From the NCBI GenBank assembly GCA_964362915.1, contig CAYIGH010000011.1, forward strand, positions 1 to 29,616: 29,616 nucleotides of DNA. Direction: 5' to 3'. Within the stretch, counting starts at the first letter, position 1. Each line of letters begins with the position of its first letter. The position numbers were made by a program, and so were the translations under genes. This DNA is from JAUSIK01 sp964362915. GTDB taxonomy: Archaea; Nanobdellota; Nanobdellia; Pacearchaeales; GW2011-AR1. The notes under the pieces are model-generated. The model searched no databases and had not been told where the DNA came from. It saw only the letters and a program-made list of their open reading frames with translations. Below, in pieces: positions 1-7,170 of the stretch.

Positions 1-180
1 CCCAAATTCTTCTTCCAGCTCGAGCCTGTGAGGTTCCGCTCCAGTCTCGAGGTCAGAAGAACTTCCCTTATCCCCGATGTTATACGCCTCGATGAGTGAA
101 ACGAGGAGAGCGCAGCGTGATGTGACTGAAAGGAGCAAGTAGCGATGGCATTATTTTAGGGTGGGAGAAAGCAGTGTGTT
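1..180. other. GC-rich structured segment of unknown identity
   Basis: The first 120 bases are about 54% G+C, while the surrounding DNA is strongly AT-rich. In AT-rich genomes this is a common mark of structured RNA. Complementary segments nest: TTCTTC at 10-15 can pair with GAAGAA at 56-61, and CTCGAG at 19-24 with CTCGAG at 46-51. A further 5-bp stem joins 87-91 (CCTCG) and 102-106 (CGAGG). One plus frame is open from the window edge to a TGA at 97-99, so the C-terminus of a protein cannot be excluded. I tested for a tRNA T-arm, an SRP core and C/D boxes and found no convincing match. Identity and strand are unknown. Confidence 0.3.
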
Positions 181-207
181 AGTTATTAAGGGCAGTTAGT
201 TACAAAT

Positions 208-218
208 AAATATAAAAA
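208..218 (+). promoter_or_regulatory. TATA-like box of hicA
   Basis: AAATATAAAAA centred about 28 bases before the ATG at 241, consistent with a leaderless hicA transcript. Confidence 0.55.
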
Positions 219-240
219 CATGCTAAATTAGATATAATGA

Positions 241-447
241 ATGAAGTTAAAAAACATAAAATCAAAAGAGGTATTGAGAATCCTTCAAAAACAAGGATTT
301 GAAATTAAAAGACAAGCTGGGACTCATGTTATATTAAGAAAAGAAAATAAAACAGTAGTTGTTCCTATACATCGTGAAATAATGCCAATTGGAACTTTAA
401 AAAGTATAGAAAAACAGTCCGGGGTTGACTTTAGAGAACTACTCTAG
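241..447 (+). CDS. hicA: HicA-family mRNA interferase toxin
   Basis: This 68-residue protein matches the HicA/YcfA-like toxin family in length and layout: a short dsRNA-binding-like fold with a Gly-Thr-His segment at residues 27-29 carrying the expected catalytic His29, followed by the Val-Ile-Leu-Arg strand. HicA toxins bind and cleave mRNA in the cytoplasm and are neutralised by HicB. The antitoxin candidate lies immediately downstream on the opposite strand, and the two coding regions overlap by 17 bases at their 3' ends. Classical hicAB loci instead place both genes in one operon. The start is set by the TATA-like box at 208-218. The family call is firm; activity of the toxin is inferred. 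Confidence 0.85.
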   Translation: MKLKNIKSKEVLRILQKQGFEIKRQAGTHVILRKENKTVVVPIHREIMPIGTLKSIEKQSGVDFRELL

Positions 448-658
448 TAATAAGAACAGGCTCTTTTGTCTTTAATAACTCTCTTTTTTCAGGAGCTTCT
501 TCTAACAAAAGAGAAACGCCCTTCTTTAAATTGCTCAAAGACTCATCAACATTATCCCCGAAATCGCTAACCCCTAATTCTACGCAATCCGCTACAAAAA
601 CTGGCTTTCCATCTAATTCTTCCTCATGTAAGACAGCTGAAAAAGATACTTCTTCCAT
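431..658 (-). CDS. hicB: HicB-like antitoxin (type II TA), convergent with hicA
   Basis: The protein has the partial RNase H-like HicB fold: a beta strand (FSAVL), a central segment reading FVADCVELGVSDFGD, then a helix with N-V-D-E-S-L, as in HicB antitoxins. It lacks an obvious extra C-terminal DNA-binding domain, so autoregulation through HicB alone is not evident. The reading frame could begin at 679, but the TATA-like box at 680-691 sits 27 bases from the ATG at 656-658. A leaderless start there gives 75 residues beginning M-E-E-V-S-F. It is convergent with hicA, which is unusual because toxin and antitoxin would be made from separate promoters and their mRNAs would be complementary at the 3' ends. 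Confidence 0.75.
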   Translation of the reverse strand: MEEVSFSAVLHEEELDGKPVFVADCVELGVSDFGDNVDESLSNLKKGVSLLLEEAPEKRELLKTKEPVLITRVVL

Positions 659-679
659 ATAAATAATCATAACTATCAT

Positions 680-691
680 ATATATAAATAT
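680..691 (-). promoter_or_regulatory. TATA-like box of hicB
   Basis: On the minus strand this reads ATTTATATAT, preceded by a purine/C-rich BRE-like stretch. It lies 27 bases from the ATG at 656-658 and argues for that start over the upstream ATG codons. Confidence 0.5.
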
Positions 692-757
692 TTGGTTTTA
701 TTTTAGGAGCAATAATGTTCTTTGTTTCTTTATTATATTTTTTAGATGTACAGTAAA

Positions 758-820
758 ATGGATGACAAAGATAAATTAAAATAGATTAGTAAAATAAAGG
801 AAGAAATAGAAAAGCTATAA
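758..820 (+). other. Short reading frame broken by an in-frame TAG (possible remnant)
   Basis: ATG at 758 lies 24 bases after a TATA-like run (about 729-740). It opens a frame of eight charged codons, then TAG at 782-784, then eleven more lysine/glutamate-rich codons to TAA at 818-820. It may be a decayed small coiled-coil gene or chance. TAG ends other genes here, including hicA. Confidence 0.12.
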
Positions 821-835
821 GGCAGTGTGAGAAGA

Positions 836-845
836 TTTATATATA
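836..845 (+). promoter_or_regulatory. TATA-like box upstream of ATG 869
   Basis: TTTATATATA centred about 28 bases before ATG 869. It lies inside the longer frame that opens with GTG at 827, so 869 is the better start. Confidence 0.6.
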
Positions 846-868
846 GAAAAACTCTTTTTAAGGATATG

Positions 869-2854
869 AAAAGAGGCATAGGAATAGGATTATTTATTAT
901 CTGTTTATTAGCAATTTCTATTGCGAGTGCTGAGATTTTTATTGGACAGCCAAGTTCTTCTGTTTATAATATAGGAGATAATTTAGGAATTAATGCCAGC
1001 TTAAGTTCTGGTGTTAAGAAGACAGATTATTTAAGCGCCTCATTAGTATGCAGTGGGAAGATAGTTGAGATTTATAGAAGCGCATTTTCTGTTCAGGCCG
1101 GAGAGCAGAAGAATGTTGATATAGAAGTTGGAATAGAACCAGGCATTATAGGTGATTTAAGGGGAGAATGTGTTATTGAGGTTTTATACGGGAATGAGAA
1201 AGCAGTTAGCAGACAGTTTGGAATAACTAGCGGAGTTGATGTTGATTTTGATGTCGAGGGTGTTGCCTTTAATCCTAAAGAGAATGTTATAATATCAGGA
1301 ACAGCTATTAAACAGAATAGACAACCATTAAATGGATTTATTATAATAGATATTGAGGGAATTAATCTGACTGCAAGTCAGAAAGTTGAAGGAGGAAGGT
1401 TTAATGCAACTTTTGTTATCCCCGACAATGCTCCTTCAGGAAGTTATGTTATAAAAGCAATTGTCTATGAAAAAGACGGAGACCTAGTTACTAATCAAGG
1501 CGAATCTTCCAATATGATTAAAATAAATAGAATTTTGCAGGATTTGAGACTGACATTTGGCAATCTTTCTATTATTCCTGGAAATGAGTTTTTTTATAGC
1601 GTATATCTTTATGACCAGTCTAAAAGTCCTGTTGAAGAAGATGTTGAAATTATAATCTTAAAACCTGATAAGACTGTTTTTCGAAAAAATCTAATAAAAT
1701 CAGGCATTAATAATAATATTCTTATAGGTTATAATTACACTCCAGGATATTGGAATATTGACGCAAAATTAGGCGAACTTAAAGAGTCTAAATTGTTTTT
1801 AGTGGAGGAATTGGAAAAAGCTAATTTTAGATTAGAGAACAATACTTTAGTTGTTACAAATATAGGAAATGTTCCATATAAGAAACCTATTGAAGTTTCT
1901 ATCGGTGGTGTAACTGATGTAAAGGAAGTTGAATTAGATATGGGCGAGAGTAAACAGCTGAAGCTCGGCGCGCCAGATGGGGATTATGATATTGCTGTAA
2001 GTGACGGAGAGAATAAATATGATTTGGGCAGGACGTTCTTAACAGGAAGGGTAATTGGCATTGATAATATTAGTGATGTTCTTTTAGGAGATATGATGAT
2101 ATGGGTTTGGATTTTGCTTATAATTATATTGATTATAGCCATATTAATTTTAGTAAGGAGGATAAGGAAGAGGAAGTTTATAGGAAAGACTCCGCAGATT
2201 ATTTCACCAGTAAGAAAAATAAATGATGATTTTTCTGATAAAATGCAAACCTCTTCTGCTATAGGCGGGGCAGTTATGGAAAAAGGGAAAAGGGAGGAAG
2301 CTTCTGTTATTGCTCTGAAAATTAAGAATCTAAAAGATTTACAAAAAACTGTGGGTGTAAATCCTCTGGAAAGTTTGGAAAAGGCGCTGTTGCGGGTAAA
2401 GGCGGCGGGCGCAAAGATTTATGTTGATGAAGATTACAGAATAATAATATTTGCACCCTCTATAACAAAAGAAAAAGAAAATGAAATAAGAGCTATAAGT
2501 GCTGCCAGCGACATACGGACAATTTTGCAGAATTCTAATAAAGTCACATCTAATAAGATAGATTATGGTATAGGAATAAATAGCGGAGAGATGGCTGTAG
2601 AATCTCGCGCAGGCAAGTTTAAATTTGTTTCTTTGGGAAACACTATTGCTATTGCAAAAAGAGTTGCTGAACATTCCAAAGAAGAATTATTACTCTCTGA
2701 GCCTATACATAGAAAGACATTTGGAAAGGTTAGGGTTGAAAAAGTCCAAGGAGCAAATTTCTGGAAAGTTAAGCAGATTATGGATAGAAGCAATTATGAA
2801 GAGTTTATTAATAGATTCCTGAATAGGCAAAAAGCGGAAAGAAAAGGTATTTAA
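869..2854 (+). CDS. Membrane protein: secreted beta-rich ectodomain, TM helix, degenerate class III nucleotide cyclase-like domain
   Basis: This is a 661-residue protein. Residues 1-21 form a signal peptide ending in Ile-Ala-Ser-Ala. Residues about 22-405 are an extracellular beta-rich region with repeated macroglobulin/Ig-like stretches and many N-x-S/T sites. Residues 409-429 form one TM helix followed by R-R-I-R-K-R-K, and about 478-640 are cytoplasmic. The cytoplasmic part resembles a class III adenylate/guanylate cyclase domain: DYGIGINSGE (565-574) corresponds to the family's G-I-H-x-G-E strand, and G-N-T-I-A-I-A-K-R (590-598) to G-D-T-V-N-x-A-x-R. The first metal Asp region reads I-A-L-K-I-K, and the catalytic Asn is Ala594, while Arg598 remains. 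It is therefore probably a catalytically dead sensory or dimerisation module. An alternative is a cyclase-like fold reused for another function. The gene has its own promoter, and the next small membrane gene follows after 22 bases. Confidence 0.72.
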   Translation, partial: KRGIGIGLFIICLLAISIASAEIFIGQPSSSVYNIGDNLGINASLSSGVKKTDYLSASLVCSGKIVEIYRSAFSVQAGEQKNVDIEVGIEPGIIGDLRGECVIEVLYGNEKAVSRQFGITSGVDVDFDVEGVAFNPKENVIISGTAIKQNRQPLNGFIIIDIEGINLTASQKVEGGRFNATFVIPDNAPSGSYVIKAIVYEKDGDLVTNQGESSNMIKINRILQDLRLTFGNLSIIPGNEFFYSVYLYDQSKSPVEEDVEIIILKPDKTVFRKNLIKSGINNNILIGYNYTPGYWNIDAKLGELKESKLFLVEELEKANFRLENNTLVVTNIGNVPYKKPIEVSIGGVTDVKEVELDMGESKQLKLGAPDGDYDIAVSDGENKYDLGRTFLTGRVIGIDNISDVLLGDMMIWVWILLIIILIIAILILVRRIRKRKFIGKTPQIISPVRKINDDFSDKMQTSSAIGGAVMEKGKREEASVIALKIKNLKDLQKTVGVNPLESLEKALLRVKAAGAKIYVDEDYRIIIFAPSITKEKENEIRAISAASDIRTILQNSNKVTSNKIDYGIGINSGEMAVESRAGKFKFVSLGNTIAIAKRVAEHSKEELLLSEPIHRKTFGKVRVEKVQGANFWKVKQIMDRSNYEEFINRFLNRQKAERKGI

Positions 2855-2856
2855 AC
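2848..2856 (+). promoter_or_regulatory. TATA-like box of the 2877 gene
   Basis: TATTTAAAC overlaps the stop codon of the preceding gene and lies 25 bases before the GTG at 2877. Confidence 0.45.
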
Positions 2857-2876
2857 AAAAAAGATTTGTTCTATAA

Positions 2877-3203
2877 GTGAAAAAGAGACGAAATAATAAT
2901 AAAGAGAATAATCTATATGTTAGAACTTTATTTTTTGGAATTTTGATAATAGTTATATTTCTTTGGATGTATTTAATGTTCTTTTCATCTGGAATACTGC
3001 TTGGTCCTAGCAGTGATGGAAGCGTGTCATATGAAAGTGCAAGATCTTTTTTAACAGATTTAGGGGAACAAGGAATAGAATGGTATTGTGGAAGAAGTCA
3101 AAGTTTTATTGATTTACAGGGAAATGTTTATCAGTCCAAAGAGCTGGAGGAACTTAAAAAAATCCTTGGAAATGAGATTCAACTAAGAAATGAATTTTGT
3201 TAG
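2877..3203 (+). CDS. Small single-pass membrane protein, unknown function
   Basis: This protein of 108 residues has a basic, Asn-rich N-terminus (V/M-K-K-R-R-N-N-N), then a hydrophobic helix at about residues 18-43, then a soluble tail of about 65 residues with two cysteines (one in W-Y-C-G, one as the last residue). By the positive-inside rule the tail is outside the cell. The start is GTG, supported by a TATA-like box 25 bases upstream. I recognise no family. It sits between the cyclase-like membrane protein and the LamG surface protein and may accompany either. The two cysteines could form one extracytoplasmic disulfide. Confidence 0.6.
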   Translation: MKKRRNNNKENNLYVRTLFFGILIIVIFLWMYLMFFSSGILLGPSSDGSVSYESARSFLTDLGEQGIEWYCGRSQSFIDLQGNVYQSKELEELKKILGNEIQLRNEFC

Positions 3204-3205
3204 AT

Positions 3206-3260
3206 CAAAAAGTTCTTTTCGCTAACTCCGCGCTAAAGTGCGGAGTTTGTTGAACTTTTG
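3206..3260. other. Nested hairpin 1 downstream of the small membrane gene
   Basis: Outer arms AAAAGTTC (3208-3215) and GAACTTTT (3252-3259) enclose an inner 10-bp stem, 3224-3233 with 3238-3247, closed by a TAAA loop. The inner stem is GC-rich and begins two dozen bases after the stop codon at 3203. It could end transcription, or be part of a small RNA together with the second hairpin at 3266-3321. Confidence 0.5.
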
Positions 3261-3265
3261 GATGC

Positions 3266-3321
3266 TCAAGATGCATTTATCCTCGGCTTTAAAACCGAGG
3301 TTTTCTGCAGAAGCATCTTGA
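3266..3321. other. Nested hairpin 2
   Basis: Outer arms TCAAGATGC (3266-3274) and GCATCTTGA (3313-3321) enclose an inner stem CCTCGG/CCGAGG (3281-3286 and 3295-3300). The loop region shares a 17-of-20 match with 7050-7069 (consensus GGCTTYAAAACCGARGTTYT). The inner stem resembles hairpins at ends of IS200/IS605-type elements, but no transposase is visible here. Confidence 0.45.
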
Positions 3322-3331
3322 CATAAGAAAG

Positions 3332-3341
3332 CTTATATATT
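3332..3341 (+). promoter_or_regulatory. TATA-like box of the 3361 gene
   Basis: CTTATATATT lies 25 bases before ATG 3361 and follows directly after the nested hairpins. It overrules the longer TTG-started frame at 3346. Confidence 0.55.
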
Positions 3342-3360
3342 ATATTTGCTTCGATTGAAA

Positions 3361-6282
3361 ATGAAAAAGAGGCAGGTTCTCAGTTTATTGATTTTTCTTC
3401 TGACTTTTTTTATAGCTCTTTTTATCTATCTTTTAGTTTTCTTTATTGATGAATTTCTTGTTAGAGAAGTTCAACTATCCTCCAGCAGCTGTCTGAGTGA
3501 AGATCCTGCACTTACATTGTATTTTTCATTTAATGACAGCACAGCAACTGATTTGTCCGGGAATGGGAATAATGGTGTTATAAATGGTGCTGTGCCAGTA
3601 TCAGGAAGAATTGAAAATGGATTTAGTTTTGATGGTGTGGATGATTATATTGATGTTGGAAATCGCCCAAGTCTAGATATTACAGGCAGTTTTAGTATTG
3701 CCGCATGGATTAAACCAAGCTCAAGCGGATCTTTTGAGGGAATTGTTACGAAAGAAGGTTCTAATCTAGGTTATTATCTTTGGCTCGGTCCTTCAGGTGG
3801 TACAAGAATCGGTTTTGGGGTTAATGGCGGAGGTGCTCAAGAGAATGAAATTATTTCACCTAGATCTCTAACTTTGAACACTTGGTATCACGTAGTTGGA
3901 GTTTTTAACGGCACAGGAAAACAGATATATATTGATGGAGTACTTGATACACAAGGCGGGAATTCTCAAACTCCAGTGAGCACAACAGGGCCTTTATACA
4001 TCGGAGGATCTAATGCTGGCTCAAGTTTCCGTTTTCCAGGGGTTATTGATGAAGTAATGGTCTTTAATAGAGCATTGAATGTAGCTGAAATTTTGAATAT
4101 TTACAATAACAAATTATGTGAACAGCAACAAACCCCTCAAATTTGCACTGATACTGATGGCGATGGGTATGGAATTGGATGTTCTTTAGGAAATGATTGC
4201 AATGATAATAATGCTAATATTAATCCTGGAAGAACTGAAATTTGCGACGGAATTGATAATGACTGTGATTCCCAGGTAGATGAAGGGTGCAACCTCGGGA
4301 CTGTTGTTGATAATTCAGGAAGCGGATTTTCCATGCAGGGGACATGGCTGATTTCAGGAGGAGAGAATCCTTATGGTTTGGATTCTGTATATTCAAGAAC
4401 TTCTGGAGATAGCGCTACATGGACAGCGACGCTTAATCCTGGGATTTATAATGTTTATGCGTGGTGGACATATTGGGATTCGCGATCGCAAAATGCTCCT
4501 TATTTTATTTATAATGGGAATATACAGTTGGGTGTTGTGAGAGTGAATCAGAGAGACATAGCCCTCGCAAGCAAGTGGAATCTTTTTGGGAATTATAGTT
4601 TTGATCAAACTGCAAAGGTTGTTTTGAATGTTGAGAGTGGTGACAGCTATAACGCTGATGCAATTCGCTTTGTGAAAGTTGGAGATCTTCCTCCTGCATG
4701 CAGTCCTTCTACAGAAGTTTGCGATGGAGTTGATAATAATTGCGATTCCCAGGTAGATGAAGGAGTGAAGCAGACATTCTATATAGATGCAGACGGTGAT
4801 ACTTATGGAGCTGGCTCTGGAATACAAGCTTGTTTTGCTCCTCAAGGATATGTTGCTAATAATCTTGATTGCAATGATGGAAATGCAAACCTTTCACTCT
4901 TGAAATCCTGCAGTTATAATGGAAACAGTTGCGGAAATTATCAGTTATGTGTTGCATCTTGTCCTGTGCTTCCTCCTGAGATTTGCGGGAATGGGATTGA
5001 TGAAAACTGCGACGGGGCTGATGACTTTTGTACAGGTATTGCTCCGACGCTTACTGTTTTCCTGCCAGAAGAGGGAAAAAGATATAAGAATCAACTTGTG
5101 CCACTAAAGTACACTGCAAAAGACGCCTCAAATTGCTGGTATACTATTAATGGGGCGCGCACTAATACTGTTTGTGTAGTAAGCGCTTCTTTAGACCTTC
5201 CTTCTGGAACATATCTCCTACAGGTTTTTACTAACAACAGTTTTGGACAGAAGAGCGAGCAGAGAAATTTCAGAGTTCTCTTAACGAGAAAGTATAAAAT
5301 TAATAGTGATTCCTTTATTGAAAGAGGAAGTTTTGGTTTGCTTGAAGAGTATACTGATGCACAACTGGGAAGTGTTCAATCTTTATCTGTATCTCTTCCT
5401 AATGTGGGAAAAGTAGAGTGGCTTGAAACTGTAGATCTTACTAAGGATGCGAATCAGATTACTTCAATCATTGATCTTGCAGGGAATATTGACATTGCTT
5501 ACAACAGAGTTTGGGTGAAAAGTGAGGTGATGCCTTCACTCAATAAGAGAGCAAGAATCACTCTTGAGGGCATTTCTTTTAGGAGTCCAAGAATTTTGAG
5601 AGATGGGAATGTTTGCTATTCATGTGTTATTGAAAGTTATAGTAATGGCAGAATTGTTTTTACAGTGCCTGGATTTTCTATTTATAGCACTGAAGAAACA
5701 CCAATAGTTACTGGAGAGAACGGATATTCTGGTGAAGAAGGCACTGGCGATATTTATGGAATAGATGATGCTGTTGGTGTAGTAGATACAGAATCTGAAT
5801 TGCAGAATATTTTAGTTGGTGAAGAGAAAAAATCATTTAATATAGTAAACGGAGAAAATGTTGTTTTGGATATAGATGGAACTAGCTATCCTGTTTCATT
5901 TGAGATAATTGATAGTAAAATAAGGCTGGAAATACAAGGCAGGAAATATGCAATTGAAGAAAGCAAGGTTCTTAGAATTCCTATAGGAAATGATGATTTA
6001 TCTATAGAGGTTGAAAGCAAGAACAATCAAACTGTTATAGCTGCAAAACTAATAAGGGGAAGAACAGGCGAAAAGCTGGTTGAAGATATTTTAAGCGGTA
6101 GGAAAAAAGTTAAATATGGTTTGATATCTGCCCTTGTTGCAATTGCCCTTATTATAGTAATTATCTTGATTTCTATACTGGCTGTGACGAGGTCGCATTC
6201 TTATAAGAAAAAAAATCTCCCTCAAAAATGGACGAAGGAAAAAAGATTTATTATAAGGAGGATTAAGGACCGTGATTACTGA
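3361..6282 (+). CDS. Large cell-surface protein with LamG, MopE-type metal-binding repeats and golvesin-like domain
   Basis: This 973-residue protein has an N-terminal membrane helix (about 9-30). A LamG/concanavalin A-like domain (about 45-250) includes D-L-S-G-N-G-N-N-G and I-D-E-V-M-V-F-N-R-A-L. A Cys/Asp-rich MopE-type unit follows (about 262-310, D-T-D-G-D-G-Y and C-D-G-I-D-N-D-C-D), then a golvesin C-terminal-like beta domain (about 315-440, ending N-A-D-A-I-R-F). A second and third MopE-type segment cover about 448-560, then an Ig-like unit with N-C-W-Y-T-I-N-G (about 590-600). A long beta-rich stalk leads to a C-terminal TM helix (about 920-942) and a basic tail of about 30 residues. 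The likely role is sugar or matrix binding at the surface, with calcium or other metal in the D-rich loops. The LamG segment is nearly identical in DNA to that of the pilin-like gene at 20581-22617. Confidence 0.85.
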   Translation: MKKRQVLSLLIFLLTFFIALFIYLLVFFIDEFLVREVQLSSSSCLSEDPALTLYFSFNDSTATDLSGNGNNGVINGAVPVSGRIENGFSFDGVDDYIDVGNRPSLDITGSFSIAAWIKPSSSGSFEGIVTKEGSNLGYYLWLGPSGGTRIGFGVNGGGAQENEIISPRSLTLNTWYHVVGVFNGTGKQIYIDGVLDTQGGNSQTPVSTTGPLYIGGSNAGSSFRFPGVIDEVMVFNRALNVAEILNIYNNKLCEQQQTPQICTDTDGDGYGIGCSLGNDCNDNNANINPGRTEICDGIDNDCDSQVDEGCNLGTVVDNSGSGFSMQGTWLISGGENPYGLDSVYSRTSGDSATWTATLNPGIYNVYAWWTYWDSRSQNAPYFIYNGNIQLGVVRVNQRDIALASKWNLFGNYSFDQTAKVVLNVESGDSYNADAIRFVKVGDLPPACSPSTEVCDGVDNNCDSQVDEGVKQTFYIDADGDTYGAGSGIQACFAPQGYVANNLDCNDGNANLSLLKSCSYNGNSCGNYQLCVASCPVLPPEICGNGIDENCDGADDFCTGIAPTLTVFLPEEGKRYKNQLVPLKYTAKDASNCWYTINGARTNTVCVVSASLDLPSGTYLLQVFTNNSFGQKSEQRNFRVLLTRKYKINSDSFIERGSFGLLEEYTDAQLGSVQSLSVSLPNVGKVEWLETVDLTKDANQITSIIDLAGNIDIAYNRVWVKSEVMPSLNKRARITLEGISFRSPRILRDGNVCYSCVIESYSNGRIVFTVPGFSIYSTEETPIVTGENGYSGEEGTGDIYGIDDAVGVVDTESELQNILVGEEKKSFNIVNGENVVLDIDGTSYPVSFEIIDSKIRLEIQGRKYAIEESKVLRIPIGNDDLSIEVESKNNQTVIAAKLIRGRTGEKLVEDILSGRKKVKYGLISALVAIALIIVIILISILAVTRSHSYKKKNLPQKWTKEKRFIIRRIKDRDY
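3501..3635 (+). repeat. LamG-encoding repeat copy A
   Basis: These 135 bases match the reverse complement of 21806-21940 with only four mismatches by my alignment. They encode the start of the LamG domain in both surface proteins. Confidence 0.9.
4234..4287 (+). repeat. MopE-type repeat copy 1
   Basis: 54 bases encoding T-E-I-C-D-G-I-D-N-D-C-D and the following residues. They match 4711-4764 at all but about eight positions, an internal duplication within the surface gene. Confidence 0.75.
4711..4764 (+). repeat. MopE-type repeat copy 2
   Basis: Second copy of the 54-base unit at 4234-4287, encoding T-E-V-C-D-G-V-D-N-N-C-D and the following residues. Confidence 0.75.
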
Positions 6283-6297
6283 GGACAGAGAGCTAAC

Positions 6298-6975
6298 ATG
6301 GAAAAATCTTTCAATGTAAAAATTTTAAAGAAAGATAAAATTACTTATGACACTAGGCGTTTTTCAGTAACTAAGCCGAAAAACTATAGATTCATTTCAG
6401 GACAGGCAACTGATATTGCTATAAATCTTAATGATTATACGGAAAAGAAAAGGCCTTTCTCTTTTACTTCAATTAATGAATCGCCAAATCTTGAGTTTAT
6501 TATAAAGATTTACAAAGAAAGAAATAGTGTAACGAAAAAGTTATCTGAATTAAAAGAGGGTGACGAGTTGATTATTAGAGAGCCATTTGGTTCAATAAGA
6601 TATTTTGATAGAGGCGTATTTATTGCTGGCGGGACAGGCATTACACCATTTATCTCTATTTTTAGACAGCTTAAAAAAGAAAATAAGCTGAAAGGCAATA
6701 CATTAATATTTTCAAATAAGACTGAAAAAGACATTATATTGAAAGACGAGCTGGATAAAATGTCCAAAGAAGGTTTAAAATGTATTTATTTAATAACTGA
6801 GGAAAATAATCCTAAATATTATAATGAATATATAAATGAAAACTTTTTAAAAAATAAAATAAAAGATTTCTCACAGCACTTTTATGTCTGCGGACCTGTA
6901 AGATTCGTTGGAGAGATACAACATATATTGCAAAAATTAGGCGCTAAACCTGATAGGATTATTGTTGAAACATAG
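6298..6975 (+). CDS. Ferredoxin-NAD(P)+ reductase-like FAD oxidoreductase
   Basis: The 225-residue protein has the two-domain FNR fold. The FAD-binding barrel carries R-P-F-S-F-T-S at 52-58. The pyridine nucleotide domain carries G-G-T-G-I-T-P at 111-117 and C-G-P at 198-200. There is no 2Fe-2S domain and no heme-binding N-terminus, so it is a stand-alone reductase that would pass electrons between NAD(P)H and an unknown carrier in the cytoplasm. The ATG is 15 bases after the stop of the large surface gene. A T/A-rich run at about 6245-6257 is too far for a leaderless start, so it could be read from the upstream transcript. The electron partner cannot be deduced from neighbours. Confidence 0.85.
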   Translation: MEKSFNVKILKKDKITYDTRRFSVTKPKNYRFISGQATDIAINLNDYTEKKRPFSFTSINESPNLEFIIKIYKERNSVTKKLSELKEGDELIIREPFGSIRYFDRGVFIAGGTGITPFISIFRQLKKENKLKGNTLIFSNKTEKDIILKDELDKMSKEGLKCIYLITEENNPKYYNEYINENFLKNKIKDFSQHFYVCGPVRFVGEIQHILQKLGAKPDRIIVET

Positions 6976-7016
6976 ATGATATTGTTACTACTTTTTAGTT
7001 ATTATAAAACGAAAGG

Positions 7017-7025
7017 TTTATAAAT
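7017..7025 (+). promoter_or_regulatory. TATA-like box ahead of hairpin/mini-ORF
   Basis: TTTATAAAT centred 26 bases before ATG 7047, the same spacing as at established genes here. It implies a transcript starting at the hairpin. Confidence 0.45.
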
Positions 7026-7046
7026 GTGCAGTCTTATTAAAATTGA

Positions 7047-7109
7047 ATGGGCTTCAAAACCGAAGTTCTGAAGCCCTGTTCAACCGAAGTCAAACATTTT
7101 TATATATGA
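7047..7109 (+). CDS. Possible 20-residue leaderless peptide or small RNA
   Basis: ATG 7047 lies exactly where transcription from the TATA-like box at 7017-7025 should begin. The frame runs 20 codons to TGA 7107-7109 and encodes M-G-F-K-T-E-V-L-K-P followed by ten further residues. Its first 30 bases form a hairpin (GGGCTTCA at 7049-7056 with TGAAGCCC at 7069-7076), and ACCGAAGT occurs twice (7059-7066 and 7083-7090). It may be a peptide, a small RNA, or the remains of a mobile-element end. Coding is unproven. Confidence 0.25.
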   Translation: MGFKTEVLKPCSTEVKHFYI

Positions 7110-7170
7110 AAACAACTATATAAGAGTTTCTAACTACTTATGGGACATGATATATTAGTGCATAGCAAAT

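Noticed and set aside
86..110. Hammerhead-like core around GATGAGTGAAAC
   Set aside because: The conserved CUGAUGA and GAAA spacing and the three helices are not present; only one 5-bp stem forms.
2339..2674. 111-residue minus-strand open frame
   Set aside because: Antisense to the cyclase-like domain, with low-complexity Tyr/Phe/Ser composition and no start signal.
3266..3321. Complete IS200/IS605 element
   Set aside because: Only an end-like hairpin is seen; no TnpA or TnpB reading frame occurs in the window.
4393..4845. 150-residue minus-strand open frame
   Set aside because: It lies wholly antisense to the golvesin/MopE region of the surface gene, lacks a promoter and its composition is that of a shadow frame.
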